NCBI GenBank assembly: GCA_937951625.1
Contig: CALFBP010000014.1
Coordinates: 1-64,000 of the forward strand
Length of the DNA stretch: 64,000 bases
Reading direction: 5' to 3'
Source of the DNA: an uncultured Thermoguttaceae bacterium
GTDB lineage: Bacteria > Planctomycetota > Planctomycetia > Pirellulales > Thermoguttaceae
Below are positions 43,846 to 53,125 of the stretch, one piece after another (position 1 is the first letter of the stretch; every line of letters begins with the position of its first letter). Under the pieces are notes generated by a model, which saw nothing but the letters and a program-made list of their open reading frames with translations, was not told where the DNA came from and made no database searches. The translations under genes and the position numbers were made by a program.

Positions 43846-45210
43846 TTACACTTGGTCCGGCACGACGTAAGGTTTTCGGTACTCGCGGGTCAGAAACCGA
43901 TCGGCCTCGGGATCGTTGACGAATCGCTCGGTGTTGGGATCGAAATGTACGCTGCGGCCCAGCTTGGCCGAGATCTTCGCCAAGTGGCAGATGGTGCAAG
44001 AGAGGTGCCCTTCCTCGACATCGGCGGTCAAGTCTTTGTAATTTCCGCTGCGAATGGCCTTGGTCCAATTGCGGAAGTGCGGGATGCTTTCCGTGCGCCA
44101 GTCGATTCCCGGGCCCGCCGTCTTGAACGGGCCCGGCTCGTTTTTGGGGCCGAGGAATGTGTAGTAGCTGCTGTAGTCGGGAAAGATCATGTAGCCCTCG
44201 CTGCCGAAAAAGATTTCGCCGACGCACTGGTTTTCGGCCACAAAGGGATACTTGTCGCGCATGCCCGCCTCGCTGTTGGTGTACCAATGGCGGATCTCGA
44301 AAGTCACCAGAATGTTCTTGCCCGCCCATTGGCACAGAAAAGCCTGGGTGTTCGGCGTGTCGGCGTCATCGTCTTCGGCCGGGACGAAGCGTCCGCCAAG
44401 GGACATGACGGTCGTTGGATGGGTGTCCAGGCCGAGTCCCCAACGCAGCTTGTCCACGTCGTGAACCGTCTGGTTGGCCACGTCGCCGCTGGCGAAGTTC
44501 GAGATCCAATACCAGCGGTGGTGATGGAAGCTGGAGTACTCGACCATCTGCGCCGGCCCGACCCAGGCATCCCAGTCCAGTCCCTTGGGCACGGGACGAG
44601 GCCGATGCTTTCCCAGATTGCCGCGGAGTTTGTAAGTCATGCCGCGGCCCATATACAGTTTGCCAATCACCCCCTCCTTCAATTTCTGCATCCCCTCAAT
44701 CACGTTCGGACTGGACCGGTTTTGGGTACCGATCTGGACCATGCGTTTGTACTTTCGGGCAGCCTCGACCATCTTGCGTCCTTCGGCGATGCACCAGGTT
44801 GGCGGCTTTTCCACGTAAACGTGTTTGCCTGCCTGACAGGCCCAAATGGTTTGCAAGGCGTGCCAATGATCCTGAGTCGAAAAACTGACCGCGTCGATTT
44901 CCTTGTCGTCGAACAACGCCCGTTGATCCTTGAAGACCTTGAGTTTCTTTCCCGCCAGGTCTGGGTAACGTTTTTCCGCGGAGGCCAACTTCTCCTCGTC
45001 GCAGTCGCAAATCGCGACGATATCCACTTCATCCGGCATGTTGGCCAGGGAACCGATGTGCGAGGCCATGCGGCCGCCGAGCCCCACCAGCCCCACGCGG
45101 ATCCGTTCGTTCGCCCCGGCCGCGCGCGAAACCAACGACGGTGCCGCAAAAGCCATTGCACTTGCCGTCGAGGAAACCTTGAGAAACTTCCGGCGATTGC
45201 TGGCTGCCAT
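43846..45210 (-). CDS. Tat-exported Gfo/Idh/MocA family oxidoreductase
   Basis: A 454-residue oxidoreductase with a Tat-type leader N-R-R-K-F-L-K followed by a hydrophobic stretch. The Rossmann fold shows G-L-V-G-L-G-G-R near residues 39-46, and the catalytic motif V-E-K-P-P-T near 134-139 is intact. AAGGAG precedes the ATG at 45210; the longer in-frame start lacks the leader at its N-terminus. Exported members of this family are numerous in planctomycetes and act on sugars or glycosides, with the folded cofactor bound before export. The substrate is unknown. Confidence 0.87.
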   Translation of the reverse strand: MAASNRRKFLKVSSTASAMAFAAPSLVSRAAGANERIRVGLVGLGGRMASHIGSLANMPDEVDIVAICDCDEEKLASAEKRYPDLAGKKLKVFKDQRALFDDKEIDAVSFSTQDHWHALQTIWACQAGKHVYVEKPPTWCIAEGRKMVEAARKYKRMVQIGTQNRSSPNVIEGMQKLKEGVIGKLYMGRGMTYKLRGNLGKHRPRPVPKGLDWDAWVGPAQMVEYSSFHHHRWYWISNFASGDVANQTVHDVDKLRWGLGLDTHPTTVMSLGGRFVPAEDDDADTPNTQAFLCQWAGKNILVTFEIRHWYTNSEAGMRDKYPFVAENQCVGEIFFGSEGYMIFPDYSSYYTFLGPKNEPGPFKTAGPGIDWRTESIPHFRNWTKAIRSGNYKDLTADVEEGHLSCTICHLAKISAKLGRSVHFDPNTERFVNDPEADRFLTREYRKPYVVPDQV

Positions 45211-45551
45211 CTTCGTGCTCCTTGTTTCGGGAATCGCGATTCGGTTCTTTGTGCTCTTTTCCATGGCCACAGCCTCCGGCGGGTCTTGCCCGAGGCCTGC
45301 TCAACTTTGTCCGGAAAACGAGCCTCTGGGCCCTCTTGTTAAAGCATTTCGGCCCGACTTGCAATCGCCAGACTTGGAATTCCGTGGAAGCACACCCCTC
45401 GATTGATCGACACAGGCAACGCAAACGGGTGCATTCAAGCCTCGGCGAGACTGAGGCGATCGTCAGACCGCGAATGCCCGACCATGAAATCCAGCGAGGC
45501 AAACGCCATTGACAGAGGGCAAAGGACTCGGGACTCGTTCTCCTCTTTGGC

Positions 45552-45584
45552 GGACGATTTTTTTGCCTCGATACAAAATCGTCC
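45552..45584. repeat. Ten-base stem-loop
   Basis: Perfect arms GGACGATTTT and AAAATCGTCC around a 13-base loop. It may serve as a transcript-end stem for the glycosidase gene, although that gene ends about 390 bases away, or be part of a repeat element. Confidence 0.4.
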
Positions 45585-45687
45585 CCAGCGACGTAACTAC
45601 ACAGTCGCGACCTCGTAGCTTGGGCGGTTTCTCATGGGACGAGGAACCACGCTCTGCGTGCTCATGCTGTTTAGGGCCTACAATATG

Positions 45688-45738
45688 GGGTCAGAATTAT
45701 TTTCTCTCGCCTATCCTGCCGTGAAATAGTTCTGATCC
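45688..45738. repeat. REP-like imperfect palindrome, possible transposase relic
   Basis: GGGTCAGAATTATTTT and GAAATAGTTCTGATCC pair at 13 of 16 positions around a 19-base centre. The GGGGTCAGAAT core resembles ends that I associate with REP-type elements mobilised by Y1 (RAYT) transposases. No transposase gene is adjacent, so it may be a remnant. Confidence 0.35.
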
Positions 45739-45977
45739 GTTCGTGTTGCCTGACCCGTTTGTCTTGCCTATCGTGGAACGGGTTTCCCGTCGCCGGAAAC
45801 GCGTTCTGGCGGACCGTGGTTCCTCGATTATCCCGCACGCAGTTCACCCTGCTGGACAAGCCAGCAGTGACATCGATGCTCTTGCGTGAACCTCGTCTTG
45901 CCGCCACAGAGTTCGAGCTATTCGCTCGGTGCTATCCCAATCAAGTCTTCTCTATGATCATGGAGGGAGAAAGACTT

Positions 45978-47195
45978 TTACGGAGCTGATTGTTTCGGGG
46001 TGACTGTCACCCGGCTCGGGGCGGTGCGGATGGTCATGAGACTGTCTTTGATTTCGCACTCGTAAACGCCAGCGTTTTCCAGCGTCACCGGGCACAATTT
46101 CAGGGATGGCTGGTCCTGCCCCCCGGGCAAAGGCTTGCCATCCTTGAACCAGGCGTAAAAAACCGGCCCCAGAGCCCCAGTGATCCTGACCTCCAGGGTG
46201 TGACAGGCGTTTTCCTCCAAGGTGAGGTCGCCTGGGGCGCTTACGACATCCAGGTGAGGAACCACTACTCCCAAGTTGTTGCCGTTGTAGCGTTCGGTAG
46301 GTTCGAAAACCAACTGTTCGACACCCACCGGGAGCTTGAGCCAATTTTGGCCGGTGCCCACGGGCCTATTGACCAATTGGGCTTGGCCCCGGCCAGGCAC
46401 CCAGCGGACCAAGGTGGTCGAGCCACCGCCGTCCAAGTTGATGCCGTTCCAGGCGCCGAAATGTTTCAACCACGCCCCGACTTCTTGGATGGTGGCCCCC
46501 TGGCTGGCGTGCCGCCGACCGTCGATGACCAAAAGGTAGACCACCCTGCCATCTTGGGACACGCCGGCGCCGGTCCGAGGCGCCAAATCCGAACTCGAAG
46601 CATCGGGATTGCCCGCGTCCAGGCAGCGATAACCACTGACCGCGGTGTGGATGTTTTCAAGTGGCGTGGTGGGTCCGGTCGCAAGAATCGCCGCCTTGTT
46701 GTCGTTGTAGAAAACTAAGGAATACGTGACCGATTCGGCCGGAGAAACCACGTCGCCGTCGGTGATGGCCAGACCGATGAGGTAAGACGGCGTTGCTGCG
46801 TTCCACGGAGCCGGCCAGGGAGCGAAGAAATTGGCATTGATCGCGAAGACCATGGGCAGGCCAGCCTTACGGCAGCGAATCAGGAAGTCCCGGGTAGTTT
46901 CGCGGATGGTCTCCCGCTGGCCGGCCACCCAATCCGACGCCCGGTCGGAATTCCGGAACCGCAGGCCCGGCGTGGTGAGGTCCACTTGCAAACAGAAAAC
47001 ATCCATGGGCCGCGGCGTTTCCACCCGAATCTCAGCAAGTTTGATTCCTGGATACTCCGCCTTGACGCTGCTCCAATCGTACTTCCCGCTTTGGCCCCAC
47101 GCCGACCATGTTGCGCCGCACAACCATGCCAGCAGCACACTGATCCGCACGACCCGGCTCATCATCGTTCGCACGACAAACAAATCAATACGCAT
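45978..47195 (-). CDS. Secreted phosphodiester glycosidase-like protein with Ig-like domain
   Basis: An exported protein of 405 residues with a signal peptide (about 15-35). Residues ~60-300 match the phosphodiester glycosidase domain (NAGPA type), with V-F-A-I-N-A-N-F-F near 116-124 and G-A-W-N-G-I-N-L-D-G-G-G-S-T-T-L near 247-262 as its hallmark. The C-terminal ~90 residues form an Ig-like domain with the Y-E-C-E-I strand. Such proteins remove exposed sugar-phosphate groups, e.g. from exopolysaccharide or teichoic-like polymers; the substrate here is unknown. Confidence 0.8.
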   Translation of the reverse strand: MRIDLFVVRTMMSRVVRISVLLAWLCGATWSAWGQSGKYDWSSVKAEYPGIKLAEIRVETPRPMDVFCLQVDLTTPGLRFRNSDRASDWVAGQRETIRETTRDFLIRCRKAGLPMVFAINANFFAPWPAPWNAATPSYLIGLAITDGDVVSPAESVTYSLVFYNDNKAAILATGPTTPLENIHTAVSGYRCLDAGNPDASSSDLAPRTGAGVSQDGRVVYLLVIDGRRHASQGATIQEVGAWLKHFGAWNGINLDGGGSTTLVRWVPGRGQAQLVNRPVGTGQNWLKLPVGVEQLVFEPTERYNGNNLGVVVPHLDVVSAPGDLTLEENACHTLEVRITGALGPVFYAWFKDGKPLPGGQDQPSLKLCPVTLENAGVYECEIKDSLMTIRTAPSRVTVTPKQSAP

Positions 47196-47452
47196 AGAAC
47201 ATCTCTCCCTTGGTTGACATTTTCGACAGGCTTCCCCCTCTGGGAAACTTCGGTCATCACGGCGAACAGCCTAGGAGAAAACCCATGGAAGCCTCCACCT
47301 TCCCAGCCCGCAATCGCGCTGTCTCATCGCGGAGTTAGCAAGCAAGCCGTCTCTTCAAGGAGTTCGAGCGGGCCAGCCAGTCGAGAATGCGGCGTTACGG
47401 AGGGATTGCAGTTCAGGGACTGTGTTTTGATCGAGAACCAAGCTCCTTTGCC

Positions 47453-47923
47453 TCAGCTTCCAAACATCGCCTTGATCCGGGCCTTGTCAGCCGAGCCCGT
47501 GTGATCGGCCACAACTTGCCCGCCGCGGAAGACCATCAATCGCGGGATCGCCGTCACGCCGTAAAACCCCGCTATAGCCGTTTCCCGATCGATGTTGACC
47601 TTGACGAACCGGGCTTGCGGCATCTCGCGGGCCAAGTCCTCGATCACCGGATCCAGTTCTTTGCACGGGCCGCACCAATCTGCGTAGAACTCGACCAACA
47701 CCGGCACTGGCGAGCTGAGCACTTCCTGAGAGAACGTAGCGTTGCCGGCGTAACGTACGCGCCCGGCGGTCGCGGAATTCGCCGCCTCGTCGGTCGTGGT
47801 TTTGGACACATACGGCCTGGGAGGTGGCTCGGGGATGAAGAACCAGCCCAACGCCGCGCCCAGCAAAACCATGAAGACGAAAAGAGCCGGCCCCTGAGCC
47901 GCTTTCCAGGAATTTCGACCCAT
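47453..47923 (-). CDS. Membrane-anchored thioredoxin
   Basis: A periplasmic thiol-disulfide protein of 156 residues: one N-terminal membrane helix (about 13-32), a linker, then a thioredoxin domain with the active site A-D-W-C-G-P-C-K (about 81-88) and the cis-proline segment A-I-P-R-L. It probably reduces or exchanges disulfides of exported proteins, possibly helping cytochrome maturation. It stands alone between two minus-strand genes. Confidence 0.9.
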   Translation of the reverse strand: MGRNSWKAAQGPALFVFMVLLGAALGWFFIPEPPPRPYVSKTTTDEAANSATAGRVRYAGNATFSQEVLSSPVPVLVEFYADWCGPCKELDPVIEDLAREMPQARFVKVNIDRETAIAGFYGVTAIPRLMVFRGGQVVADHTGSADKARIKAMFGS

Positions 47924-48111
47924 GGGTAACTCTCCCTACCATGCGGCTTGCTATGGATTATAGACTTCGGTCCTCGTGTCGGGGAGCCGGATGGTTATGT
48001 CGTTAGAGTTCTCGCGACTGGGCCTTCGCAGAGGCCATCAACTGGCAACCGCTTGCGGCGTGTTGCGCCAAGCGGCCGAAGTCCCGAAGCCGCCGATGAA
48101 ACTCGCCATCG

Positions 48112-49104
48112 TCAGCCGAACAGGATCGAGGCAAGGCCAAGGTAATAGAACAACGTGGCGATGTCGGTCATGGCCAAGGCGATGGGACCGGAAGCGGCCT
48201 TCGGGTCGCGCTGGGCAGCGCGGAGCGCCGTGGGCACGGCGAATCCGAAGAGGGCGGCCGTGGCAACGGCCAGGGAAATGCTCACCAGCAGGCACACGGC
48301 CACCCGATGCTGCCCTTGCCACAACCAAGCCACCAAGCCAACCAACATGCCGCAGGCCAACCCCAGTAAGCCGCCGACCAAAACCTCGCGTCGCCCCCCC
48401 GCTACGATCCTTTTGAAGCTGAACTGGCCCGCCTCATGGACCTGAAGGGTCAGCGTGAGAGACTGGATGCTGACGCTTTCCGCCAACGCCAGGACGATAG
48501 GAATGAACATGGCCAACACAACGACCTTGGCCAGGACTTCCTCGTACCAGGCTGCCAACAACGCACAGGCCAAACCGCCCGCGATATTGCACAGCAACCA
48601 AGGAAACCGCCCGCGAAAGGCGGCGGGCAGTTTGGCCTCGCGGACCGCGGCCAGCCGAACCCCGATCAGTTGGAAGATATCCTCGCTCTCTTCCCGGGCG
48701 ACCAAATCGGTGATCTCGTCGGTATACAGTTCAACATCGACGATGCCCTGAATGCGTCCCTCGTGGTCCACCACAGGTAGGGCCAAGAGTCGATGCATGA
48801 TGAAGAACTCGCAGGCATCAAAAAGCGTGGCCGTGGACGGTAAGGTGATGACGTTTCGTTGCATGATTTCGGCCACGGGAGTGTCAGGGGGGTTGAGAAG
48901 CAGCCGCCGGGTGGGGAGCACGCCCCGCAGTCGCTCGGCCTCGTCCACCACGTAAAAGTACACGATTCGCCCCTCTACCTGACTCCGTTGAATCCGCGCC
49001 AGGGCCTCGCCCACGGTGTCCGTCTCCAAAATCCGCACAAAATCTTTGCGCACGTGCTTCAGCACCGGCTCATCGTGATGGCCCGACTGGGACAACCTGC
49101 CCAT
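48112..49104 (-). CDS. mgtE: MgtE-family magnesium transporter lacking the N domain
   Basis: A Mg2+ channel of 330 residues. The first ~150 residues hold two CBS domains (G-R-I-V-Y-F-Y-V-V-D near 43-52 and L-A-L-P-V-V-D-H-E-G near 104-113). The rest is the five-helix membrane domain, with P-I-V-L-A-L-A-E-S-V near 191-200 and a Q-R-D-P-K-A-A-S-G-P-I-A segment near 297-308 typical of MgtE. The superhelical N domain found in most MgtE proteins is absent. AAGGAAGGA precedes the ATG at 49104. Confidence 0.88.
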   Translation of the reverse strand: MGRLSQSGHHDEPVLKHVRKDFVRILETDTVGEALARIQRSQVEGRIVYFYVVDEAERLRGVLPTRRLLLNPPDTPVAEIMQRNVITLPSTATLFDACEFFIMHRLLALPVVDHEGRIQGIVDVELYTDEITDLVAREESEDIFQLIGVRLAAVREAKLPAAFRGRFPWLLCNIAGGLACALLAAWYEEVLAKVVVLAMFIPIVLALAESVSIQSLTLTLQVHEAGQFSFKRIVAGGRREVLVGGLLGLACGMLVGLVAWLWQGQHRVAVCLLVSISLAVATAALFGFAVPTALRAAQRDPKAASGPIALAMTDIATLFYYLGLASILFG

Positions 49105-49487
49105 CAAGTCCTTCCTTTCGCGTAATGGTAAGCCACCCAAATTTGGTTCTTTTAGCCTTTGCTCTCCCGCAACTCGTGAACCAACCTGTCCGGCGGCGTT
49201 TACGTCAGAAAACGAGCCTGGCAAATCCGTTGATCTTTCCGATTTAGTGAACTTTTTCGATTATGGTGTCGTTGACGAGTTTTAGCTACCCTTTGCGTGT
49301 TGCACGGATACCGCGGTCAAGCCGTTCGGCGTCATGGAAAAGGCAGACAAACCAGAGGATTGCAAATTACATCGATTCCGATGAGTGCCGGCGCGCGCTC
49401 GCGCCAAGCTCGTGCAACCAGTCGGTAAGCCTGGACTAGGCCAAGAACGCCCTGCTTCGGCCTGTCTATTTATGCTCACGCCCGGCG
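49105..49487. other. Intergenic stretch between mgtE and the protease gene
   Basis: About 380 bases. The mgtE promoter should lie around 49200-49290, which is A/T-rich. I looked for a Mg2+-responsive leader and did not recognise one. Confidence 0.35.
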
Positions 49488-50693
49488 TCAGTAGTACCGC
49501 CGACGCCGTCCGGCGTGTTTGGCCTCGGTAAGAAACTTTGCCAAGTGGAAAAGTATGGCTGCCACTCCCACGACGGCCAGGTAGTTCCTGAGGTCGTTCC
49601 ACAGCGAGTCATGCTGCGGAGAGGGCAAGTCGGCCAGGTCCACGCGGGGCGCGGGCGGGGACTCGGCGGGAGGCAATGGCGATGGAACAGGGACCAAACG
49701 ATCCGTGCCGGCGTCGCTCGGCGGCGCGGAGGCGTTGACTGCAATCGCCACACTCGGACTCGACAAGGGAGTGTTGGGCCAGGTAGCCGCGGAGGGCAAG
49801 GCGCCTGAGTCCGCATTTTGGGATTCCAATGCTGACCCACGGGTGGGGGCCTGAGCTGGAGAGCTGGCTTGTCTTGCCAGCGCGGCAGGATGGGGTGCGA
49901 GCCTGTAAAAATCGTCGCGGACCGACTCCAAAAATGCCCGCACTCGCCCACAATAACTGCCGGAGGTCTGCCCTCTGGCCGTCCCGAAAAGCACCCCTGC
50001 CAATTCGCCACGACTATTGAAGATCGGCCCCCCCGAATCCCCCTGCCGTGCGGGTGCAGAAAGCTCCACCATTTCGAATGGCTTGTTCAAGCCTGGCGCC
50101 ACGTATTGTGTGCAGCGGCCGGTGATGGTCCGGTATTGGCCGCTGCCGTAGCCGGCAATCGTCAAGGGTTCTCCCGGTCGGGGCGCGGTGTTCGAGAGCG
50201 GCACAGGCTCCACGTTCGGCCGCCAGATCGCCAATGCCGCCAAGTCCCAGACGGGATCGGTCTTCAGCACCAAGGCTTGGGAGCGGAATCCGTTCGGAAA
50301 GACCACGGCAATCGGACCGGCCGCGTCGCGGACCACGTGCCAGTTGGTGACCACCAGCCCATGATGCTCGCTGACCGCCACCAGCGTGCCGGAGCCGAGT
50401 GAAAACCCGTCGCGATCCGTAGCCACTACCCGGACGACCGCCGGATGAATCCCGTTGCGAGGTTCGCAATCTGCCGTCCGCTTTAGCAGGACCGCGCTCA
50501 GGGCAAGCGCGACGGCCAATGCCCGTATTCCCAGCCCCTCCGCTGAAAGCCGTCGAACGGTGCGGAATTGAAATCTTGCGATCTTTAGGCCGAGGCTTCG
50601 TTGGGTATCCAATCTAGGGGAATCAAGGCCCACGACCGTTGTTGAAAAACAACCCGGCTGAACACGCCTCATGAGGGACCATGTCTCGGACAC
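49488..50693 (-). CDS. Membrane-anchored trypsin-like serine protease
   Basis: An envelope protease of 401 residues with a membrane helix near 55-70 and a second one near the C-terminus (about 373-390). The catalytic triad is visible: His in T-N-W-H-V-V (H119), Asp in D-P-V-W-D-L-A-A-L (about 150) and Ser in R-Q-G-D-S-G-G-P-I (S220). A proline/serine-rich linker of ~100 residues separates the protease from the C-terminal helix. No PDZ domain is present, unlike HtrA/DegP. The GTG at 50693 is the start; an ATG eight codons inside is also possible. Confidence 0.8.
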   Translation of the reverse strand: MSETWSLMRRVQPGCFSTTVVGLDSPRLDTQRSLGLKIARFQFRTVRRLSAEGLGIRALAVALALSAVLLKRTADCEPRNGIHPAVVRVVATDRDGFSLGSGTLVAVSEHHGLVVTNWHVVRDAAGPIAVVFPNGFRSQALVLKTDPVWDLAALAIWRPNVEPVPLSNTAPRPGEPLTIAGYGSGQYRTITGRCTQYVAPGLNKPFEMVELSAPARQGDSGGPIFNSRGELAGVLFGTARGQTSGSYCGRVRAFLESVRDDFYRLAPHPAALARQASSPAQAPTRGSALESQNADSGALPSAATWPNTPLSSPSVAIAVNASAPPSDAGTDRLVPVPSPLPPAESPPAPRVDLADLPSPQHDSLWNDLRNYLAVVGVAAILFHLAKFLTEAKHAGRRRRYY

Positions 50694-50708
50694 CCATCTT
50701 GCGGGGGA

Positions 50709-50834
50709 TCATTTGGCTGCGGCCAGGGGTGCGGCACGGCGCTGGGCCTCATTTTGCACGATCCTCCGCAGCAATTCGCGGCGGAGCCGCTCCAATTCGG
50801 CAGAACGAACCGTTGAAGTCTTAATGGTTTGCAT
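50709..50834 (-). CDS. Small helical protein upstream of the protease
   Basis: A 41-residue ORF with a good GAGG before its ATG, ending 15 bases before the protease start. The sequence is mostly Arg/Leu/Glu with heptad-like spacing and predicted helical. I do not recognise it. Its tight position suggests one transcript with the protease and perhaps a regulatory role, but this is inference. Confidence 0.45.
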   Translation of the reverse strand: MQTIKTSTVRSAELERLRRELLRRIVQNEAQRRAAPLAAAK

Positions 50835-51115
50835 AGCCTCAGTTTCGGCCGCGGCGGGCCCGAAAGCTGAATTGTCGCACTGGCCCTGACATACGCCTCG
50901 AAAGCTGAAAAGCTATCCAAGGCGCAAAATCCTTTGCCGAATCGCCAGTTTCTCCGTCTTACGGAGCCTACAAATCTGGCGTTAATGGAATGGCCTTTTC
51001 AACCGAATCGGCGCCCACCCCTGGGACTCGCCACAAACCGTGCGCCTTGCGTATCCCAGGAATCGTGCTTCACCCGATAGGCCCATCCAGATCGCTCAAA
51101 CACTTCGCCGCAGGA

Positions 51116-51559
51116 TTACAACCGGGCCTTGAGAAGGTCGCGGATCTCGGTGAGCAGTTCCTGGTCCTTGGTCAACTGGGGCGGCGAGGAAGCCGCCTGC
51201 TTTTTCGATTTCAAAATCATACCAAGGAACTTCACGATGAACAGGTACAACGCCGTCGCCACGATGAGGAAATTGACCACCTCGCCAAGAAACAGGCCGT
51301 AGGGGATTTCCTTGCCGTGGATGACCCATTTCCACCCCAAATAACTCTGTTGACTTGGCACAATCAAGCTGATCAGGGGCATAATCAGGTGCTTGACCAA
51401 CGAATCGACGATCTTACCGAACGCGCCGCCGATGATGACGCCGACGGCCAAATCGACCACGTTGCCTTTGAAGGCGAAGGTCTTGAACTCCTCGAACAGC
51501 GTCAGTGCGCTCTTGCTGGAGGCATCAAAAAACCGTTTGGGCGGAAACGGGTCTGGCAT
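51116..51559 (-). CDS. mscL: Large-conductance mechanosensitive channel MscL
   Basis: An osmotic safety valve of 147 residues. TM1 has the G-N-V-V-D-L-A-V-G-V-I-I-G-G-A-F-G-K-I-V signature (about 31-50), a periplasmic loop follows, and TM2 spans about 90-110. A cytoplasmic helix with L-T-K-D-Q-E-L-L-T-E-I-R-D-L-L follows. GGAGGG precedes the ATG at 51559. The length is normal for MscL. Confidence 0.95.
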   Translation of the reverse strand: MPDPFPPKRFFDASSKSALTLFEEFKTFAFKGNVVDLAVGVIIGGAFGKIVDSLVKHLIMPLISLIVPSQQSYLGWKWVIHGKEIPYGLFLGEVVNFLIVATALYLFIVKFLGMILKSKKQAASSPPQLTKDQELLTEIRDLLKARL

Positions 51560-51844
51560 GGTATTCCCTCCAATGGAATCGGGCTGGCTTGGTCGGCACA
51601 ACGGAGCCGTCGATCTTCGACGGCTTCCAACATGCTGGTCAGGTTGATCGAGTCTGCAACTCAGACTGCTTGCTGAAAAAATCCGAGCGGTAAGCTTCAG
51701 TTGCCGAAGTATCGGCGAGCGCGTTGCGCACCGTCTGGCCGTGCTCCGACGAGAAAGCCGCCTTCAAAAAACGGTTAAGTCGCTTTTGCGAGGCCTCGAT
51801 CGTTGGCCTCGCCGCGGCGGCCTCCGCCCGCGTGCCGTACAAGG

Positions 51845-53125
51845 CTAGAGGTAGTTTTCCGGGAACTTCCACGGTTCGCGGTACTGCGGCTTGGCGAGCC
51901 GGGCGGCTTCTTCGTCGCCCACGATCTTTTCCGCCACAGGGTCGAAGCGGACGGCGCGTCCGAGTTTGAAGGCGATATTGGCCAAGGCGATGGCCACGTC
52001 GATCTTGTAGTGATAGCCCACGTGGCAACTCGGCGGCTTGCGGCTGAGGATCGAGTCGATCCATTCGTGTTCGTGGCCGGGCGAGGGGGGGATGGTCTCC
52101 TTCGGTTTTTCCACGCCCTTCATGCGATCGCCCTCGGGCACGATCCGGTGTTCGTTATAGTTGGCGAACAGCGTTCCCCGCTCCCCGTGGAAATACACGC
52201 CCAATCCGCGTCCCATTCCTTCCCGGTGGAAATCGAAACTGTAGCCGTTGACCAGCGAAAGCATCCACGTCATCACGAGCTGCGGGTATTGCCAGAGCAC
52301 TTGTTGGGTGTCGTAGGCGTCGCCCGCGTCGCGGGTGACGAAGCGTCCGCCGCTGGCCGCGGTCACCAGGGGAAATCCCAAGTCCAAGGCCCAGTAAGGC
52401 AAGTCGATGATGTGCGGGGCCATGCCGGGAGTGTAGCCGCCGCTGAAGTCCATGAACGAGCAGTTCGGACCAGCCGACTCGATCATTTTGGGATGGCATT
52501 TGGTCATGCGGGCGGGCCCAACCCACAGTTCCCAATCGAGGTCCTTGGGCGGATCGCCCGCCGGGGCGTTGCCGATTCCCTCTACGCCTTGATTCGCGGC
52601 GAGGAAGGTCCGCACCAGGGGGATCGGCCCCAGCGCCCCGGATCGTACCCACTCCACCACGCGGCGATAGTTCGCCCCGGCGTGGATTTGCGTGCCGATT
52701 TGCGTGATCCGCTGGTGCTTCTCGGCGGCCCGCTTCACCGCCAAGGATTCGGCCAAGTAGATCGTCATCGGCTTCTGCAAATAGAAATCCTTGCCCGCCT
52801 CGGCGGCGAGAATCGCTTGCAAGGCGTGCCAGTGCGGCGGCGTGGCGATGATCACCGCGTCGATGTCCTTGCTGGCGAGCATCTCCCGGAAATCGTGATA
52901 CGCTTTGGCGGTGCTCTTGTATCGTTCGAGAACGGCGTCGCGGCGCGACTTCCAAACGTCGCACACGCCGGTGACCACCGCGTGGGGATGCCGCGCCGCG
53001 GCGGCGAGATTTGCAGCCCCCATGCCTCCGCAACCGATCAGTCCGATCTGTACTTTGCTATTGACCTGCGCCAAAGTCGACATGGCAATGGCCCCCATCA
53101 GAGTGAACAGACATAGTTGCCGCAA
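51845..53125 (-). CDS. Sec-exported Gfo/Idh/MocA family oxidoreductase
   Basis: A 426-residue oxidoreductase with a short signal peptide (about 1-19). The Rossmann motif is G-L-I-G-C-G-G-M-G-A-A near 28-38. The catalytic E-K-P motif reads Q-K-P near residues 117-119, a substitution of the acidic residue. A second domain follows with W-V-G-P-A-R-M typical of the planctomycete exported group. It likely acts on sugars or sugar acids in the periplasm. Confidence 0.86.
   Translation of the reverse strand: MRQLCLFTLMGAIAMSTLAQVNSKVQIGLIGCGGMGAANLAAAARHPHAVVTGVCDVWKSRRDAVLERYKSTAKAYHDFREMLASKDIDAVIIATPPHWHALQAILAAEAGKDFYLQKPMTIYLAESLAVKRAAEKHQRITQIGTQIHAGANYRRVVEWVRSGALGPIPLVRTFLAANQGVEGIGNAPAGDPPKDLDWELWVGPARMTKCHPKMIESAGPNCSFMDFSGGYTPGMAPHIIDLPYWALDLGFPLVTAASGGRFVTRDAGDAYDTQQVLWQYPQLVMTWMLSLVNGYSFDFHREGMGRGLGVYFHGERGTLFANYNEHRIVPEGDRMKGVEKPKETIPPSPGHEHEWIDSILSRKPPSCHVGYHYKIDVAIALANIAFKLGRAVRFDPVAEKIVGDEEAARLAKPQYREPWKFPENYL

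Larger units (their letters stand above)
45211..45977. other. Intergenic stretch with two inverted repeats
   Basis: About 770 bases between two minus-strand genes. It holds a ten-base stem-loop at 45552-45584 and an imperfect palindrome at 45688-45738. A 76-codon frame at 45759-45989 has no ribosome binding site and no known domain. Confidence 0.4.

Noticed and set aside
43492-45342. Long plus-strand ORF opposite the esterase and Tat-exported oxidoreductase
   Set aside because: Antisense shadow; the minus-strand products carry clear motifs and export signals.
45759-45989. 76-codon ORF in the intergenic region
   Set aside because: No ribosome binding site; overlaps the end of the glycosidase gene.
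49105-49300. Possible Mg2+ riboswitch upstream of mgtE
   Set aside because: I could not find the conserved core or helices of the M-box; only an A/T-rich promoter-like area is visible.
51639-51844. Protein-like open frame between mscL and the Gfo/Idh gene on the minus strand
   Set aside because: Reads smoothly but has no credible start outside the oxidoreductase gene and no known family; kept out as unsupported.
51803-53116. Plus-strand ORF opposite the Sec-exported oxidoreductase
   Set aside because: Antisense shadow without motifs.
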